A DNA stretch of 64,000 bases from Polyporus tsugae (GCA_024305745.1 JAHRBS010000013.1:1426001-1490000), one strand, 5' to 3'. Counted from the stretch's first letter, positions 38,009 through 48,730 are shown. Notes: generated by a model not told the origin, from the sequence alone. A program made the numbers and translations.

Positions 38009-38440
38009 ACACTTATAATTATAGTTAGTGTAACGTCTATGCCGTTTATCATATTGGGTATGTGCGTTCATCGATGATCCAGAGGAAGTCGACGACTCGC
38101 ACCTAAACACATTCACGATGAGGCTCATCGGCCCTGTCGTCACATTCGTCGACCGTGCGCGGAAGATGTACTACCCCGTAGGCGTTCTCTTCGGCTTCGG
38201 TGAGTCGGCGTCCGTTCTCCTCGTCCACTGTTGCCACCCTCCGTTCCACAGCCGCAACTAACCACGCCGCCGACATTTATCATAACATTAACAAGGCTTG
38301 GACACCGCCTGGTCCATTGCCCTCCTCGCCATTTCGGCGATCCCGAAACGCGACCCAAACGGGGCCCAGATCAGCCCCAGCGACGTCATCGTCCTCCCGG
38401 TGCGTGTGCTTCCGCGAGTTTCAGTTATTCCCGATTCCTA

Positions 38441-38784
38441 CACGCCCAGGCAAGTGGATGTCATATTTTGATATCCAGCGTGGAGACTGGGCGATGATGC
38501 GCGGGACGTCAAAAATCGATGGCCTATGAAGGCGCCAGAAACTGATGGGCGTGCCATTGGATTCCCAATGGTCGAGCGATCGAATCCCAAACAGGGACCG
38601 GTAGTTCATCAGGATGCTGCCGAGCCGAGCCGGGCTAACGTGTTGGAAGGAGCAGGTCAAGCCATTGGAAAGACGTTTCTTCATGGGAGACGGATTTTTG
38701 ATGGCTAGCCCAGCGATTCCCATACACCAAAAGCCAGTAGGTTTCCCTGACTATCAAAATATGACATCCAGTTGCCTGGGCGTG
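38441..38784. mobile_element. 344-bp MITE with about 33-bp terminal inverted repeats and TA target duplication
   Basis: The left end starts CACGCCCAGGCAA and continues TGGATGTCATATTTTGATA; the right end is its reverse complement with one mismatch over 33 bp (left 38441-38473, right 38752-38784). A TA dinucleotide flanks both ends (38439-38440 and 38785-38786), the target duplication of Tc1/mariner elements. There is no transposase frame inside. It sits in the NiCoT remnant between two conserved coding pieces. I read it as a non-autonomous Tc1/mariner derivative. Confidence 0.82.
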
Positions 38785-39490
38785 TATGCCGGTACTAGCG
38801 ACGAGTCACGACGCCGCATAAACGATGTCGATGAGCACTCACATCATGACGCTGATCTACTCGCTCGATTCGATCATCATGCTCTATTCGTACGCAGGCT
38901 TTCCGGAGCAAGTTTCGAACGGCGTTCTGACTGTGGACCCTCACTGCCTTGCGACCCTTCTCCTCCTCCGGCTGTCCCCCAGTCGACGAGATCCAGTGCG
39001 GTAGAAAGCGCGACGGTGGCCGCTTGGAACCCGAATCAGAGCCCGCAAAAAAGTGCACGAGTAACGCCACTGGGGACGACAGAACGTTGTCTCCCAAGGC
39101 AGACGATTAATATGACCTGTGTGCGCGGAGGGAGGACGGTCATATAACGACAGAACGGTCGTCGTGGTGGTGGGAGGGGACATAGAGAGGCGCCGGAATA
39201 CCGCAGGACGCATGATGCACGCAAAACGCAACACGATGTCGAACCCGAGCATTATCCTCACCACCATGAGCTGAAGCTTCCTGGTCACATTCAGGTAAAG
39301 CATATCATTGCCCCATAGGAAGGACTGAACGGAGTGCGGCAGCATTTTTTTTATCACGTTAATGGGCCTCATCGGCAAGCAATGTGCCCCGTGCCAGAAT
39401 GCCGCAAATGCGCTGGACGGCGGCGGGCTCGCAGGAAGGTGGTGGAGAGGTGCTATATCGGCGCTGCGATCGTGGGGCCGTTCGTCTTCG

Positions 39491-39530
39491 GAATAGGATC
39501 GGCACAAGCAGAATAGGATCGGCACAAGCA
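39491..39530. repeat. Perfect 20-bp tandem duplication
   Basis: The 20 bases GAATAGGATCGGCACAAGCA occur twice head to tail at 39491-39510 and 39511-39530, with a partial third unit (GAATAG) after. It lies at the 3' end of the NiCoT remnant and looks like replication slippage. Confidence 0.85.
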
Positions 39531-39889
39531 GAATAGAACAGGAAATCAATCAGGACGGCAGGGATGACATACAGTGTGTATATCATACATCTACCAAGCG
39601 AAATTTATCACATAGCCCCTTATGTATCATCCACCATCGTGGGGGGAGCGAACATGAACCTCGCCCCCTAGTCATTCCTCCCCAGCAGCCTCGAGTCATT
39701 CTTGTCGGTATGCCACGTTCTTATACTCACATCCATCTTCCTACGCTAACACTGCAAATAACCTTCTAGAGACTTGCTTGTTTGTTCCACCATAAGCACC
39801 CTTCACTCCAAGGGCTTGAGCAACAGAATAGTATCCAAGAAAGACGGCGAACCTTGATTATTTATGCTTGGGACTAGCGTTACGCAGCC
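39531..39889. other. Intergenic region
   Basis: 359 bp between the NiCoT remnant and the end of the P450 pseudogene. No gene, RNA or element is recognisable. Confidence 0.4.
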
Positions 39890-41925
39890 AAAAGCTCCTC
39901 AGTAGCTTCCCGAATCAGGACTCCCGAGCGCGACGACCGTGGCTTGATCGTACAGCGACAGTCTACCGGGCCTCTGTTGACGAGGGCATGGCATAGCTCA
40001 TAGTTAGTAGCTGACCAGTGATAAACAGCACATGAAGCCGGGAAGGAAAAACGCACGAGATCGTGTCGTTCTTCATCTGCGGCTCGATGACGATGGGTTG
40101 TCCATATTCGTCGACCGGCGGGCTGATGTCAAACGCGTAAAGCACGCGCGATATGTTCAGGAAGAGGGACCGCTCGGCGAAGTGCTGTCCCGGGCAGTGT
40201 CTGGACATTTAAAGGCGACGGTCGCGGGGTCTCTGACCTTCTCGTTCGTCGATCCGTCCGCGTTCAAGTATCGCTCGGGCAGGAAGGTGTCCGGGTCGGG
40301 GTACTCATCCGGGTCGTGAAGCATCCCCCTGCGGCGAGAATCGACCCAATAAATTGCGGTTGAACAAACTCGTCCGGGTCGGACTTTGCGACGCACGTAC
40401 CATATGTTCGGGAGGATGGTCGCACCGGCGGTGATGAAATAGCTGTTGTGCTCGTCATCTTTGATGGCTGCATGTGGCAGACCTAAGGGCGCCACAACCT
40501 GCCACCGATGGCTCTCCTTGATGAGGGCGTTGATGTAGGGCAGTTCTGCTTGGTCGGCCAGGTTTGGCAGGCGGTCCGGGCCGACGACGGCGTCCAGCTC
40601 TGCTTGCGCTCTCTTCTGTACCTCGGGATAGAGGTTCATCGCAAGAAAGAATGATAGCAATGTTTCCAACGACTACAATGTCGGCCTTTAGTTGGATGAG
40701 GCGGCTCACACTGGCTGGTAGTTTGAACCTACCGTGTCCACTCCACCGACGTATGAGGTGCCGCCTACGTTCTTGATGACAAGCTCACGCTCTTTGGCAG
40801 GGATACCGTCCGCTCCTACTTCGCCAAGAAGAGCGGCGCCGACAAGAGTGGAGGACATTCCCTCCGCATTCTGTTGGTCATATGTCAACCTCAGCAAACG
40901 CCTAAAGTAGTTTCGTATTGCTTGCGACGCTCACCATGGCTGCTGCTGCTTTCGCCTTCTCGTACGGCAGAGTGAGCATCTTCGCAGACACCGCACGCCA
41001 GTCCGCGAGTCTCGTCTGAAAGCCGGCGCCAGGGAACCAGGCTGGTACATAGCGCAGGATGGGCATGAACTCGACGAGGAAGGTGCCTGGGATGAACGCA
41101 GTTCGCAAGGCCTTCACGGCGATATCGAAGATGTTGACAACCTCCTCGGTCACCTTGTTCGTGTCCGCTTCGGAGATGTCGATCCCGTAGACCGCATGCA
41201 GGATCACCCCCGCGAAGAGACTGCGTTTAGCGCAGTCGGTCAACGTTCAGACCAAGGAGAGCGGGAACGGTGCGACTGCTTACTTGTGCGCGTGTTCTTC
41301 GAAGTGCGAAGGGTTGACTAAGAGTCTCTGGAGGAACTGGGCAGACGCATGGTTCTGGGCGTCGTCGTGGCTGGATAGCCCGCCCGGGTGGAAGTGTTGC
41401 CAAAACAGACGGCGGTGCCACCTCCAGGTTGGGCCATATCTGTGCAACGCGAGGTTCCATGTCCAGCCGATGCTAGCGACACATGGTGAATATTCCTAAC
41501 GGTTTTCAAGAACATCGCAGAAGGACGTACAGGTCGGTGATGGGCGTGGAGGGCCTGTCGGAGCAGTTGGCCGAACATTTATTAAGTAGGTCGAACACTG
41601 CCTGAGTGGTGTTCAGGACGATGATATGTTGACCTAGGACCTGGTAGGACACGATGTCCCCTGACATCAAAGGAGAGTGGTCAGCGTGGCCATCATGTCC
41701 AAGTCGGAAAATCAAAGTAAGCTAACCGTACTGCCGAGAGTGCTCTTTGAACTTGATCCACGGCCGCAGCTGGGGCATATCGAGAAAATTCCCGATTAGC
41801 GGAAGCGGCGTCGGCCCCGGGGGCAGGGGAAGGGACTTGGATCTCTTGCGCCATGCCACAATGCTGGCGACAACCGTGAGCAGACCAAATAGGATAGCTG
41901 TGGGGGCGAATGAAGCGGAGTCCAT
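39890..41925 (-). pseudogene. Cytochrome P450 monooxygenase with frameshift at the haem-binding loop
   Basis: Exons 41727-41925, 41531-41660, 41284-41472, 40935-41220, 40733-40870, 40401-40672 and 40328 downward splice cleanly. They encode an N-terminal membrane helix (ILFGLLTVVASIVAW), the proline hinge PLPPGPTPLPLIGN, a helix C WRWHRR, an I-helix region (GGTSYVGGVDTSLETLLSFF), the ExxR motif in the KESHRW helix and the PERY segment. Between VAF and RHCPGQHFAERS the frame changes: only 8 nt separate the two blocks, and the Phe-x-x-Gly part of the haem loop is missing. The conserved Cys lies in another frame. The C-terminal join near 40050 is also unclear. P450s of this kind oxidise terpenes, and it neighbours terpene synthases. 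A sequencing error at 40203-40210 is the alternative. Confidence 0.75.
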
Positions 41926-43214
41926 GACAGTGTCTGAATCTGGGCTGACCGTCGACGAAGCGGGGTATTCTTATAGGCTTTGTGGTGCCGCTGAGAACTC
42001 AAGCGTACTCACACGCCACCCCGCGCCCGGCTGGTCATCGCTGCAGGTCCGTAGGTGGAAGTCAACCTTTGACACTGGTCGCGTAAAAGGCTTGCCGGGG
42101 CGGTGGAGGAACGGTTCAATTGGGAGATAACGACCTGCTTTTTTATCGTGATCACTTGGTGTTAGTGTGTAGAACGCACGGAGAGGGAGAAACCCCTTGC
42201 TTCTTGCATGCTTCAACTTGAAGTTCAAGAAGTTCAAGGCGCCGCGCTGATTTGTTTGTTCTCGATGACACAGGTGCTGTGGATTATGTGGACCCATCTC
42301 TTGAAATGCCGCACCGCGAGGCTGGAAAACCAAGGGGCCAGAGGCTTCACGAAATAGGGATAATCAACTCGAGGGCCGTCCACAGCACATAATCACCAGT
42401 GGTCAAACTACTACAGTGATGGTGTGAGCTGTTATCCCCATGCTGTGGCACTCACCTGGGAAATATCTGAGGCTAAGTCATGAGGCTAGAACTCGGAGGA
42501 GGTGGCAGCGCCCGCATTGCTCGCGTAATATCTTGCCTATGGTTGACTTGTGACTGCCAGGTCTGGAAGAATGGAAACCAAGGATGCTAAGCGCCCTACG
42601 CAACGCTGGCTGATCGATATCGATCATCGATCATGCACACGTAATGCGACGGAGTGCTCGTCTAAGATCTCCCAATGTAATGCATGAATAAGCGGCATAC
42701 TTACACTCAACTCGTCTATTACACGGCGCCCGTACATTGAAGATCTCGGCCAGCGCGGCTTCAGCTTTAGTCTCCGTTGCTGACCTCATCGGGAATCGAC
42801 GAATGCACAGTCCCACCAAAGTCTCACTGCCGTACAGTCCCGCGGTGAACAATGCTTCGTCAAGGTTTGTTGGACTCGATCTGACCCTGCTCGCCGCAGT
42901 GCTCGGTCGCACTCGGTCGCATTTCAGGCTGAGGGCCTCTCGACGCTGTCACGACTCTGAACATCCACGGCGCGAAATATGTGCTAGTACCGTACGACGT
43001 ACGTGAGCGCCTATCCTCTTATGCATCCCCTGAGTCTTCCGCTTGACGTGAACACTGGACGCTACTAGGCTGGGCCATCGGTCTGCTGATAACTGTACTG
43101 AGACGTGATTTGACAGTCCATGAGTCGCTGGCAGCTGCAAGGTTTCACAGTGACGTGTGCGTAGTGTTTTTTCATCGATGTCCACTGGTGCCAGGAAGTT
43201 CGTACCCGCTGACC
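41926..43214. other. Region between P450 pseudogene and terpene-synthase scrap
   Basis: About 1.29 kb. A TATA-like CTATAAG at 41970-41976 (-) fits the P450 promoter. A short repeated CTCGGTCGCA motif near 42900-42920 recurs at 49228-49250 in unit 2. No gene is recognisable. Confidence 0.4.
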
Positions 43215-43400
43215 ATTGTGTAGACTCTCATCCTGCAAGGAGCGACTGGACGGGGAGACAAACAACTACGTATGCCCCTGGGCCAGCGCTGAGCAGAACT
43301 CGGCAGCGAACGTCCTGCGTCGTCTGGTCAAGCAAGTCTTGGAATCAGCGAACAGGATGGAAGCGTTCACGTCTGAGGGCATGTGGTAAGTTGTAGCGCC
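43215..43400 (+). pseudogene. Terpene synthase C-terminal scrap
   Basis: An open stretch reads KERLDGETNNYVCPWAS, then LRRLVKQVLESANRM, matching the part of the nearby terpene synthases just after the NSE motif (KEQLAGETDNYIHIRA..., LRLLADETLACTQRI). Everything upstream of the Lys-Glu is missing, and the end drifts out of similarity. It is therefore the remains of a third synthase copy. A more damaged version is at 49395-49560. Confidence 0.65.
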
Positions 43401-44115
43401 ACATAACTTCCTTATTTTCCTCACCTCACCCTTCTTCCCCACACTTTGGCTCCTCACTTCTCTCAATTCAAGCTTGCATGTCAAGGCTGATCATGCAGCT
43501 CGGCAAGGCGGTGACGTGGTAATGCTTGGACTTGAGGAATCCTCGATAGTCTCTACGATCCTCGAGATATCCTTAGAGCCTGGGTGCAAAGGCTGAGCAG
43601 CAGCAGCAAAGCTGGACGAGCACTCTGCGTCAGAAATGTACGTTTCCATCATAGATAGTTCTCAGGCACCATTTCTAAGGTTTCCGTGAGCCTCTTCCTA
43701 GGCGAAGAACACACCTCGTTGGAGCCACAATGGCCTCATCATCCCGGCAGCGCTGGCGTTTCTACCCTCAAAAACTTAGCAGACAGACCCCGTCTTGAGC
43801 TTTTCAACCGAACGCATCGCTACAGCCTCAGAATCGCGCCTACAGGGTCTCATTCGCGGCTACGCCCTCGGAAAAGCGCCAAAGTTCACAGACACTCCAA
43901 TGCATATTCCCAAGGAATGACAGTGGTAAGACTTGGGCTTCAAAATATCCGAGCAACGGCATCTTTGATCCTTCCTTCGACTATATAACTACCTGCCAGC
44001 ACCCTTCAGCAGACCAGACATCCCCCAGCGGACCAGTCCTTGCAGCGTCTCCATTATCCACAGACCCATCCGAATATCCTCTAATACAATTCCCCGCTTG
44101 CTCTAGTATTCTCAC
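43401..44115. promoter_or_regulatory. Terpene synthase 1 upstream region with TATA at 43982-43988
   Basis: TATATAA at 43982-43988 lies 128 bp before the ATG. The same arrangement occurs before synthase 2, and the segment from about 43930 to 44110 is clearly similar to 50095-50280. A motif block around 43650-43710 is repeated near 48785-48850 and 49750-49830. Confidence 0.55.
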
Positions 44116-45429
44116 ATGACGTTCACTAGGTCTTTCTCCATCAACATGGCCCCTACTCAGTTTTCCTTGAACAATATCACCGTCGGCAACGTCCGTCAGC
44201 CCTCTCTTCATCAAGTTAATCTATTTTCCTGACTATCTTGCACGGTATGTCACTGGTAGGAGGACGCTTCTCGCCAGAAGAATGAAGTTAAGGAGGTCTT
44301 GCGGGACTTCCTGAACCGCATCATGGCCACGAGTGACGGTTTTCGCGCCGCTGAAGCCCATGTCAACGGCGGGAAACTGTACGAAGACGTCTCCCGCAAG
44401 GTTGCGGATTTCATCGAGGCCGCCGGCGACGACCCCAACTTCATCCAGAAGTTATCGATCAGTGGCTGCAATATTGCCGAACTCACTTATGGACACACCA
44501 GCCCCAAACATCAATACTACATAGCTCTCTACACAGCTTGCTTCCTCTACGTTGACGACCTCGGAAGCCGTCACCTCGAAGCAGTCGCCCAGTTCTCTCG
44601 CCGCTTCGCAAACGGGGAGAAGCAGCTGAACCCGGCCCTGGACGTCTTCACTGACCTTCTTAGGCAGTCGTACGACCTGTGGCCCCAGGTCGGCGCCGAC
44701 TCCATCATCTCCGGCACTCTAGAGGGCGTCACGGCCATGTACGTGGAGTGCACGACCGGCGACATGGCAGTCACTCCGCGCGCGACGTGGTGGCCGAACT
44801 ACTTTCGGAACAGGAACGGTTTTGCCCCACCCTACGCTCACTTCAACTTCATGAAGAGCTGGCGGCCCACTCCGTTGTCATACGTGCAGTTGTTACCGTG
44901 AGTTTTATTCCACACTGAATCGAATTTGTCATTGAAAACTTAAACTTTGTGCCCCAGATACTTGGAGTTTTTCCTTGCTGCAGCCAAGTAAGTGTTCTGA
45001 GGTATTCTCGCCACGTTCCGAAGCGCTCTCATTGACCACCGGCGCCGCTCCTCTTGAATCCAGCGACGTGTGAGTACGACAAGCATTTCAATAACTTCCA
45101 GAGCTTATACTGATATCGCATAAGCCTTTCTTTCTACAAGGAGCAACTAGCCGGAGAGACCGACAACTACATACATATCCGAGCCACCACGGACCAAACG
45201 ACTACTCTCGATACGCTACGCTTGCTAGCGGATGAAACTCTAGCCTGCACGCAGAGAATCAGACTGCTCATAGGCGAGGACCGTGAGCTGATGGCTATTT
45301 GGTGTTCGCTCGAGCAGGTGAGTAGCCACGCGGCATGTCGTAGCTATGATCACTGAGTCAAGGCATCAATAGGGCTACGTAGCCTTTCACATGAAGACGC
45401 CGCGATACCGACTGGCTGAATTGATGTGA
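44116..45429 (+). CDS. Sesquiterpene synthase, trichodiene-synthase-type (copy 1)
   Basis: Exons 44116-44190, 44260-44897, 44958-44987, 45064-45069, 45125-45317 and 45373-45429; 332 residues. The fold matches the basidiomycete trichodiene-synthase-like clade. The acid-rich metal site is YVDDLGS (Asp 124-125), without a third acid at the usual place. The second metal motif is complete: NDVLSFYKE with Asn248, Ser252 and Glu256. A C-terminal RY pair (TPRYRL) fits the diphosphate sensor. The substrate is presumably farnesyl diphosphate; the product cannot be deduced, and trichodiene itself should not be assumed. Exon 4 is a 6-nt microexon carrying Asp249 with parts of both neighbouring codons. 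Start 44116 gives 25 leader residues; a second in-frame ATG lies at 44146. Confidence 0.87.
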
Positions 45430-45537
45430 CTCTCAAGGCGATTGAGTCTGGGTGCTTAGAACTGTGATGACGATAGAGGTTCTTGTGCATGTATTCCATT
45501 TTGAACGCAGCGAACGTTGCTGCCATCAGATATCATA

Positions 45538-45655
45538 GACCGCAACAACAATCGCCCGGAAGCGAGCCGGCCCAGATGCCCAACGGCGAGTCCTCGAAGG
45601 CGACGGACCGCTGACCGGGGGCGTGATGCCGATGTGCGTCATGCAGCCGTAATCT
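45538..45655 (-). pseudogene. HAD phosphatase scrap (unit 1)
   Basis: The minus strand retains similarity to the motif IV region of the HAD phosphatase at 23 kb (the FEDSPLGIWAG type segment) and to the GCMT..GITPP segment, with the DNA between them deleted. No start, no motif I, and frames are broken. A longer version is at 51828-52081. Confidence 0.6.
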
Positions 45656-45764
45656 GTAAAGAGACACGGAATGTCAGCGAACGGTCGACGGCCGCGGCCA
45701 GGTTGAACACCTACTAAATGTACATGGAACGAGCAAGTGATTACACGTTTGAGTCTACAATCGT

Positions 45765-45884
45765 GAAACAACGTCCGATGCTCCTGTGGATGCGGCCGTT
45801 GCCTCCGCGCCATCGAAGACTGGATGTCTCGGCGGGGTATCTGCTCGAGCCAAGGCCTGGAGGTTCTCGTACCACCACTCTTAC
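45765..45884 (-). pseudogene. Truncated 3' end of the Pex8-like gene (duplication scar)
   Basis: These bases match 52184-52310 nearly base for base, including the stop codon and the C-terminal SRL codons. Similarity ends abruptly at about 45880, where PUL-gene sequence begins in the opposite orientation. This marks the right breakpoint of the duplicated segment. Confidence 0.85.
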
Positions 45885-46095
45885 TGCGGCTGTCGCCGTC
45901 GTACGAAGGCCAGCTCGCGCCGTTGCTCGAGGTGCTGCAGTCTCGACAGACGCTCGAGAGCACGCTTCAGAAGGGCGGGTGTGGGGAGAAAGGGGTGCAG
46001 ATTCAGGAGGTAGCTGCGAAGCTGTGTCCTGCGAGAGCTGAGGTTCGTCGGGTCTGACGTCTAGTACTACTGGATATTGTTCTTGCAGTTGCATT
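45881..46095 (+). pseudogene. Copy of the last exon of the DeSI-PUL gene
   Basis: The sequence encodes LLRLSPSYEGQLAPLLEVLQ and the rest of the PUL C-terminus as at 34170-34347, and continues into the same 3' flank. A 24-nt stretch (KPEIRNL) is deleted and nothing upstream of this point is present. It is a 3' fragment left by the duplication. Confidence 0.85.
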
Positions 46096-47075
46096 TCTTG
46101 GATTCACTGGCGATGTTACGCCACATGGATTACTAAGCCCTACCTAATAGCATCAACGCATCGGGATATCTGCGATGAACCCTACTTAGATAACATACAA
46201 CACAGTGTACTTAGCGTAACTTTGACCTAGGGATTACACAGAGCACCTTTCTCACTAGACCCAGGCTGGACATTGACTTCCCTTATACAGACAAGATGGT
46301 GGCCGAGAGGGCGCGGACGCGACGCGCCGGATGTGTGGTAGTCAATTGCCGGGCGATCGGAATACATCTGCACGCCGCGCTCCAGGGCGACGTCCATCTC
46401 CCCTCGACTCCGAGCTTGCATCGCGGCACATCAGAAATGCCGCTGCTGTTATAATCATTGCTCACTAGACGACTCTTGGCCCTTTGCCTTTCGTCTTCTA
46501 CCCTTTCTCTGCCCCGCGGCTCGGTTACCACTAGACCATCCTCTGGACCGACGTGCACGGAATACCCACTCTAACCCCCCCGGTCAAGCTCTCTGCCACC
46601 ATACGGACTCCGCATTCGATATTTAAATCGACATCCTTGCGACCGGCCGCTGCAGAAACCCCGCACTCACCTCTGCTGACTGTCCCGGACAAGTACCCTG
46701 CAAACTAGACGACGGAACGATTGATGTTCTCCCGCACGGTCTCTCTCGTTTTTGGTACGTCGATCCCGCTTCTGGTCTTCTCTCGCTTTCTTCCTTTGGA
46801 GCGTGCGCGGAGAGAGGGCTTGGTGCTGCTGTATTTGGGACAACGGGCGGAACGGCAGGGCCGGCGGAAGGGCGAGAACATAGTTGGGTGGAATTGAATG
46901 GGCACATGAGGGATGTGGGACGTGTGTCCGTCCAGAACGCTCGAAGAAAGCCAAGCCGGTTGGCGCACAGCCCGAGAGGTAGATGGAGCCTTGGCTTGTC
47001 TTGCAGCATATATGCGCGTCCGTAGTGGTGCAGATGTGTTTCTCGGATATCCTCGGTCTCCCCTTCATCTCTCCT
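46096..47075. other. Duplicated flank upstream of the acetyltransferase pseudogene
   Basis: From about 46290 this copies 34600-35410 with small indels. It joins at about 47076 directly to acetyltransferase exon 1, without the ATG and first 34 codons. Bases 46120-46280 have no match in unit 1 that I can see. Confidence 0.55.
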
Positions 47076-48730
47076 GCTACGAAGCGTCCCTCCCGCGCCT
47101 GCCCGTTCCCACCCTCTCCTCGACCGCCGCCAAGTACCTCGAGACCCTACAACCCTACCTGACGTGGGAGCAGTTCGCGAAGACACAGGCAGCGGTGAAG
47201 ACCTTCGTCGAGTCGGACCAGGCCAAGGTGCTCCAGGAGCGCCTGCAGGCGCGCGCGGCGCAGCCGGGCATCGCGAGCTGGCTTGCAGAATGGTGGAACG
47301 AGGCGGCGTACATGGGCTACCGCGACCCCGTGGTGGTGTTTGTGAGCTACTTCTACGTCCATCTGGACGACAAGACACGGCCGGGGCAGGCGAGGCGGGC
47401 CGCGCAGCTGTTGAAGGCGATCCTGAGTTTCCGTGCGTTAGTGGAGAGGTTCGTGCATTCACTTGGGTTTTGATTGTTGCTGGGTGCATTGAACTGACTC
47501 TTGTTGTAGCGAGCAACTCGAACCGGAGAAGGTTCGCGGTGCCCCTTTGGCGATGAAGTCCTACGAATGGCTGTACGTGCCCTCTCACAAGATCCATTCC
47601 GGAATCCTATCTGACCCACGAACTCAGCTTCCACTCATCGCGTTACCCCGTCAAGTCAGTTGACACTGTGAAGAAGTTCGACCCTAAAACTCACAACCAC
47701 GTCATCCTCGTACGGAAGAACAAGTTCTACAAAGTGCAGCTCGCAGACAAATCTGGTCGCGAATGGTCCGGTTTCCTCGGAGAGCATTCCTGCATGGACG
47801 GCACGCCCACACTCCGCATGAACGAGTTCATCCTTGCCGCTCTCGCGGCCGGCAAGGTCGACCTCACTGCTGCGCCTACGGGCGCGGAGCTCGAGCCCCC
47901 GGAGGAGGTCACGTTCACGCTCGACGGCAAAACGCGCGAATACATCGCGCAGGCGGAGACGAACTTCGACGCGCTGGTCGCGCAGCACGACATGGACGTC
48001 CTCCACTACGAGGGCTATGGCAAGGAGCAGATCAAGGCGTTCAAGGCGTCGCCCGACGCGTGGGCGCAGATGGTCAAGCAGCTCGCGTTTCACAAGATGT
48101 TCAGCCGCCCCGGCGTGTGTTACGAGAGCGCGCAGACGCGCAAGTACCAGCTCGGCCGGACGGAGGTCATCCGCTCGGCGAGCAAGGAGAGCAAGGCGTG
48201 GGCAGAGGCCATGCTCGACCCCACCCAGACAGTATGTCGTGCTTTCCTAGCCACCAATGCTAGTGTCCACAAGTAGCTGATGTTGTGAGGTTCAGGACGA
48301 GCACTGCGCCGCGCTCTTCCGCAAGGCGATCTCGCGCCACCTGCAGTACGCAGCGTGGGCCGCCGACGGGCAGGGCGTCGATCGCCACCTCTTCGGCCTC
48401 AAGAAGCTGCTGAAGGAGGGTGAGCCCGTCCCCGAGATCTACACCGACGAGGCGTTCGGGAAGACGAACCGCTGGGAGCCTTCAACCTCGCAGCTCTCCT
48501 CGCCGTTCCTCGACGGCTGGGGATACGGGGAGGTCGTGCCTGACGGCTATGGCCTCTCGTACTCGATTGGGGACCACTACATCCCTGGACGATCACGAGC
48601 CTGAAGCCGGACTCTGCCGAGCTCAAGCACTACTTACCTCGCGGAGGCCGCGACGGAGACGCGGGCGATGATGGAGCGCGCAGCCAAGGAGGTGAAGAGG
48701 AAGGCGGAGGCGGAGAAGTCGAAGTTGTAA
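47076..48730 (+). pseudogene. Broken carnitine O-acetyltransferase copy (C-terminal SKL retained)
   Basis: Similarity starts at the YEASLPRLPVP codons, so the start codon and N-terminus are lost. At 47764-47765 a deletion of about 430 bp removes exon 3's end, exon 4 and the start of exon 5, joining GRE to SGFLGEHS. At about 48588 one base is lost after HYI, giving a premature stop; a nearby 4-base insertion would restore frame only after that stop. The end still encodes AEAEKSKL, a canonical PTS1. From 47765 to about 48477 the DNA looks identical to the intact gene, introns included, so the copy is either young there or was recently converted. Confidence 0.88.

Larger units (their letters stand above)
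38118..39530 (+). pseudogene. NiCoT nickel/cobalt transporter remnant
   Basis: Only pieces of a NiCoT-family transporter remain. The first, from 38118 and spliced 38199/38296, reads MRLIGPVVTFVDRARKMYYP then VGVLFGFGLDTAWSIALLAIS. This corresponds to the middle of family members, so the N-terminal helices with the HX4DH metal motif are missing. After a 344-bp inserted element, SLDSIIMLYSYAGFPEQ follows at about 38850. Later pieces read SNPSIILTTMS followed at once by a stop, GLIGKQCAPCQNAANALDGGG, and YIGAAIVGPFVFG in a shifted frame. The truncation, stop and frameshift make a functional metal transporter very unlikely. Unit 2 of the duplication lacks this gene. Confidence 0.75.
34170..45880. 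repeat. Imperfect tandem segmental duplication, unit 1
   Basis: This block runs from inside the last exon of the PUL gene to a truncated Pex8 3' end. It contains in order: PUL 3' end, carnitine acetyltransferase, NiCoT remnant, P450 pseudogene, terpene-synthase scrap, intact terpene synthase, HAD scrap and Pex8 3' scrap. The same order returns in unit 2. Exact or near-exact stretches include 37047-37759 and 45121-45448. The left limit is set by where similarity to 45881 begins; it may differ by a few bases. Confidence 0.85.
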
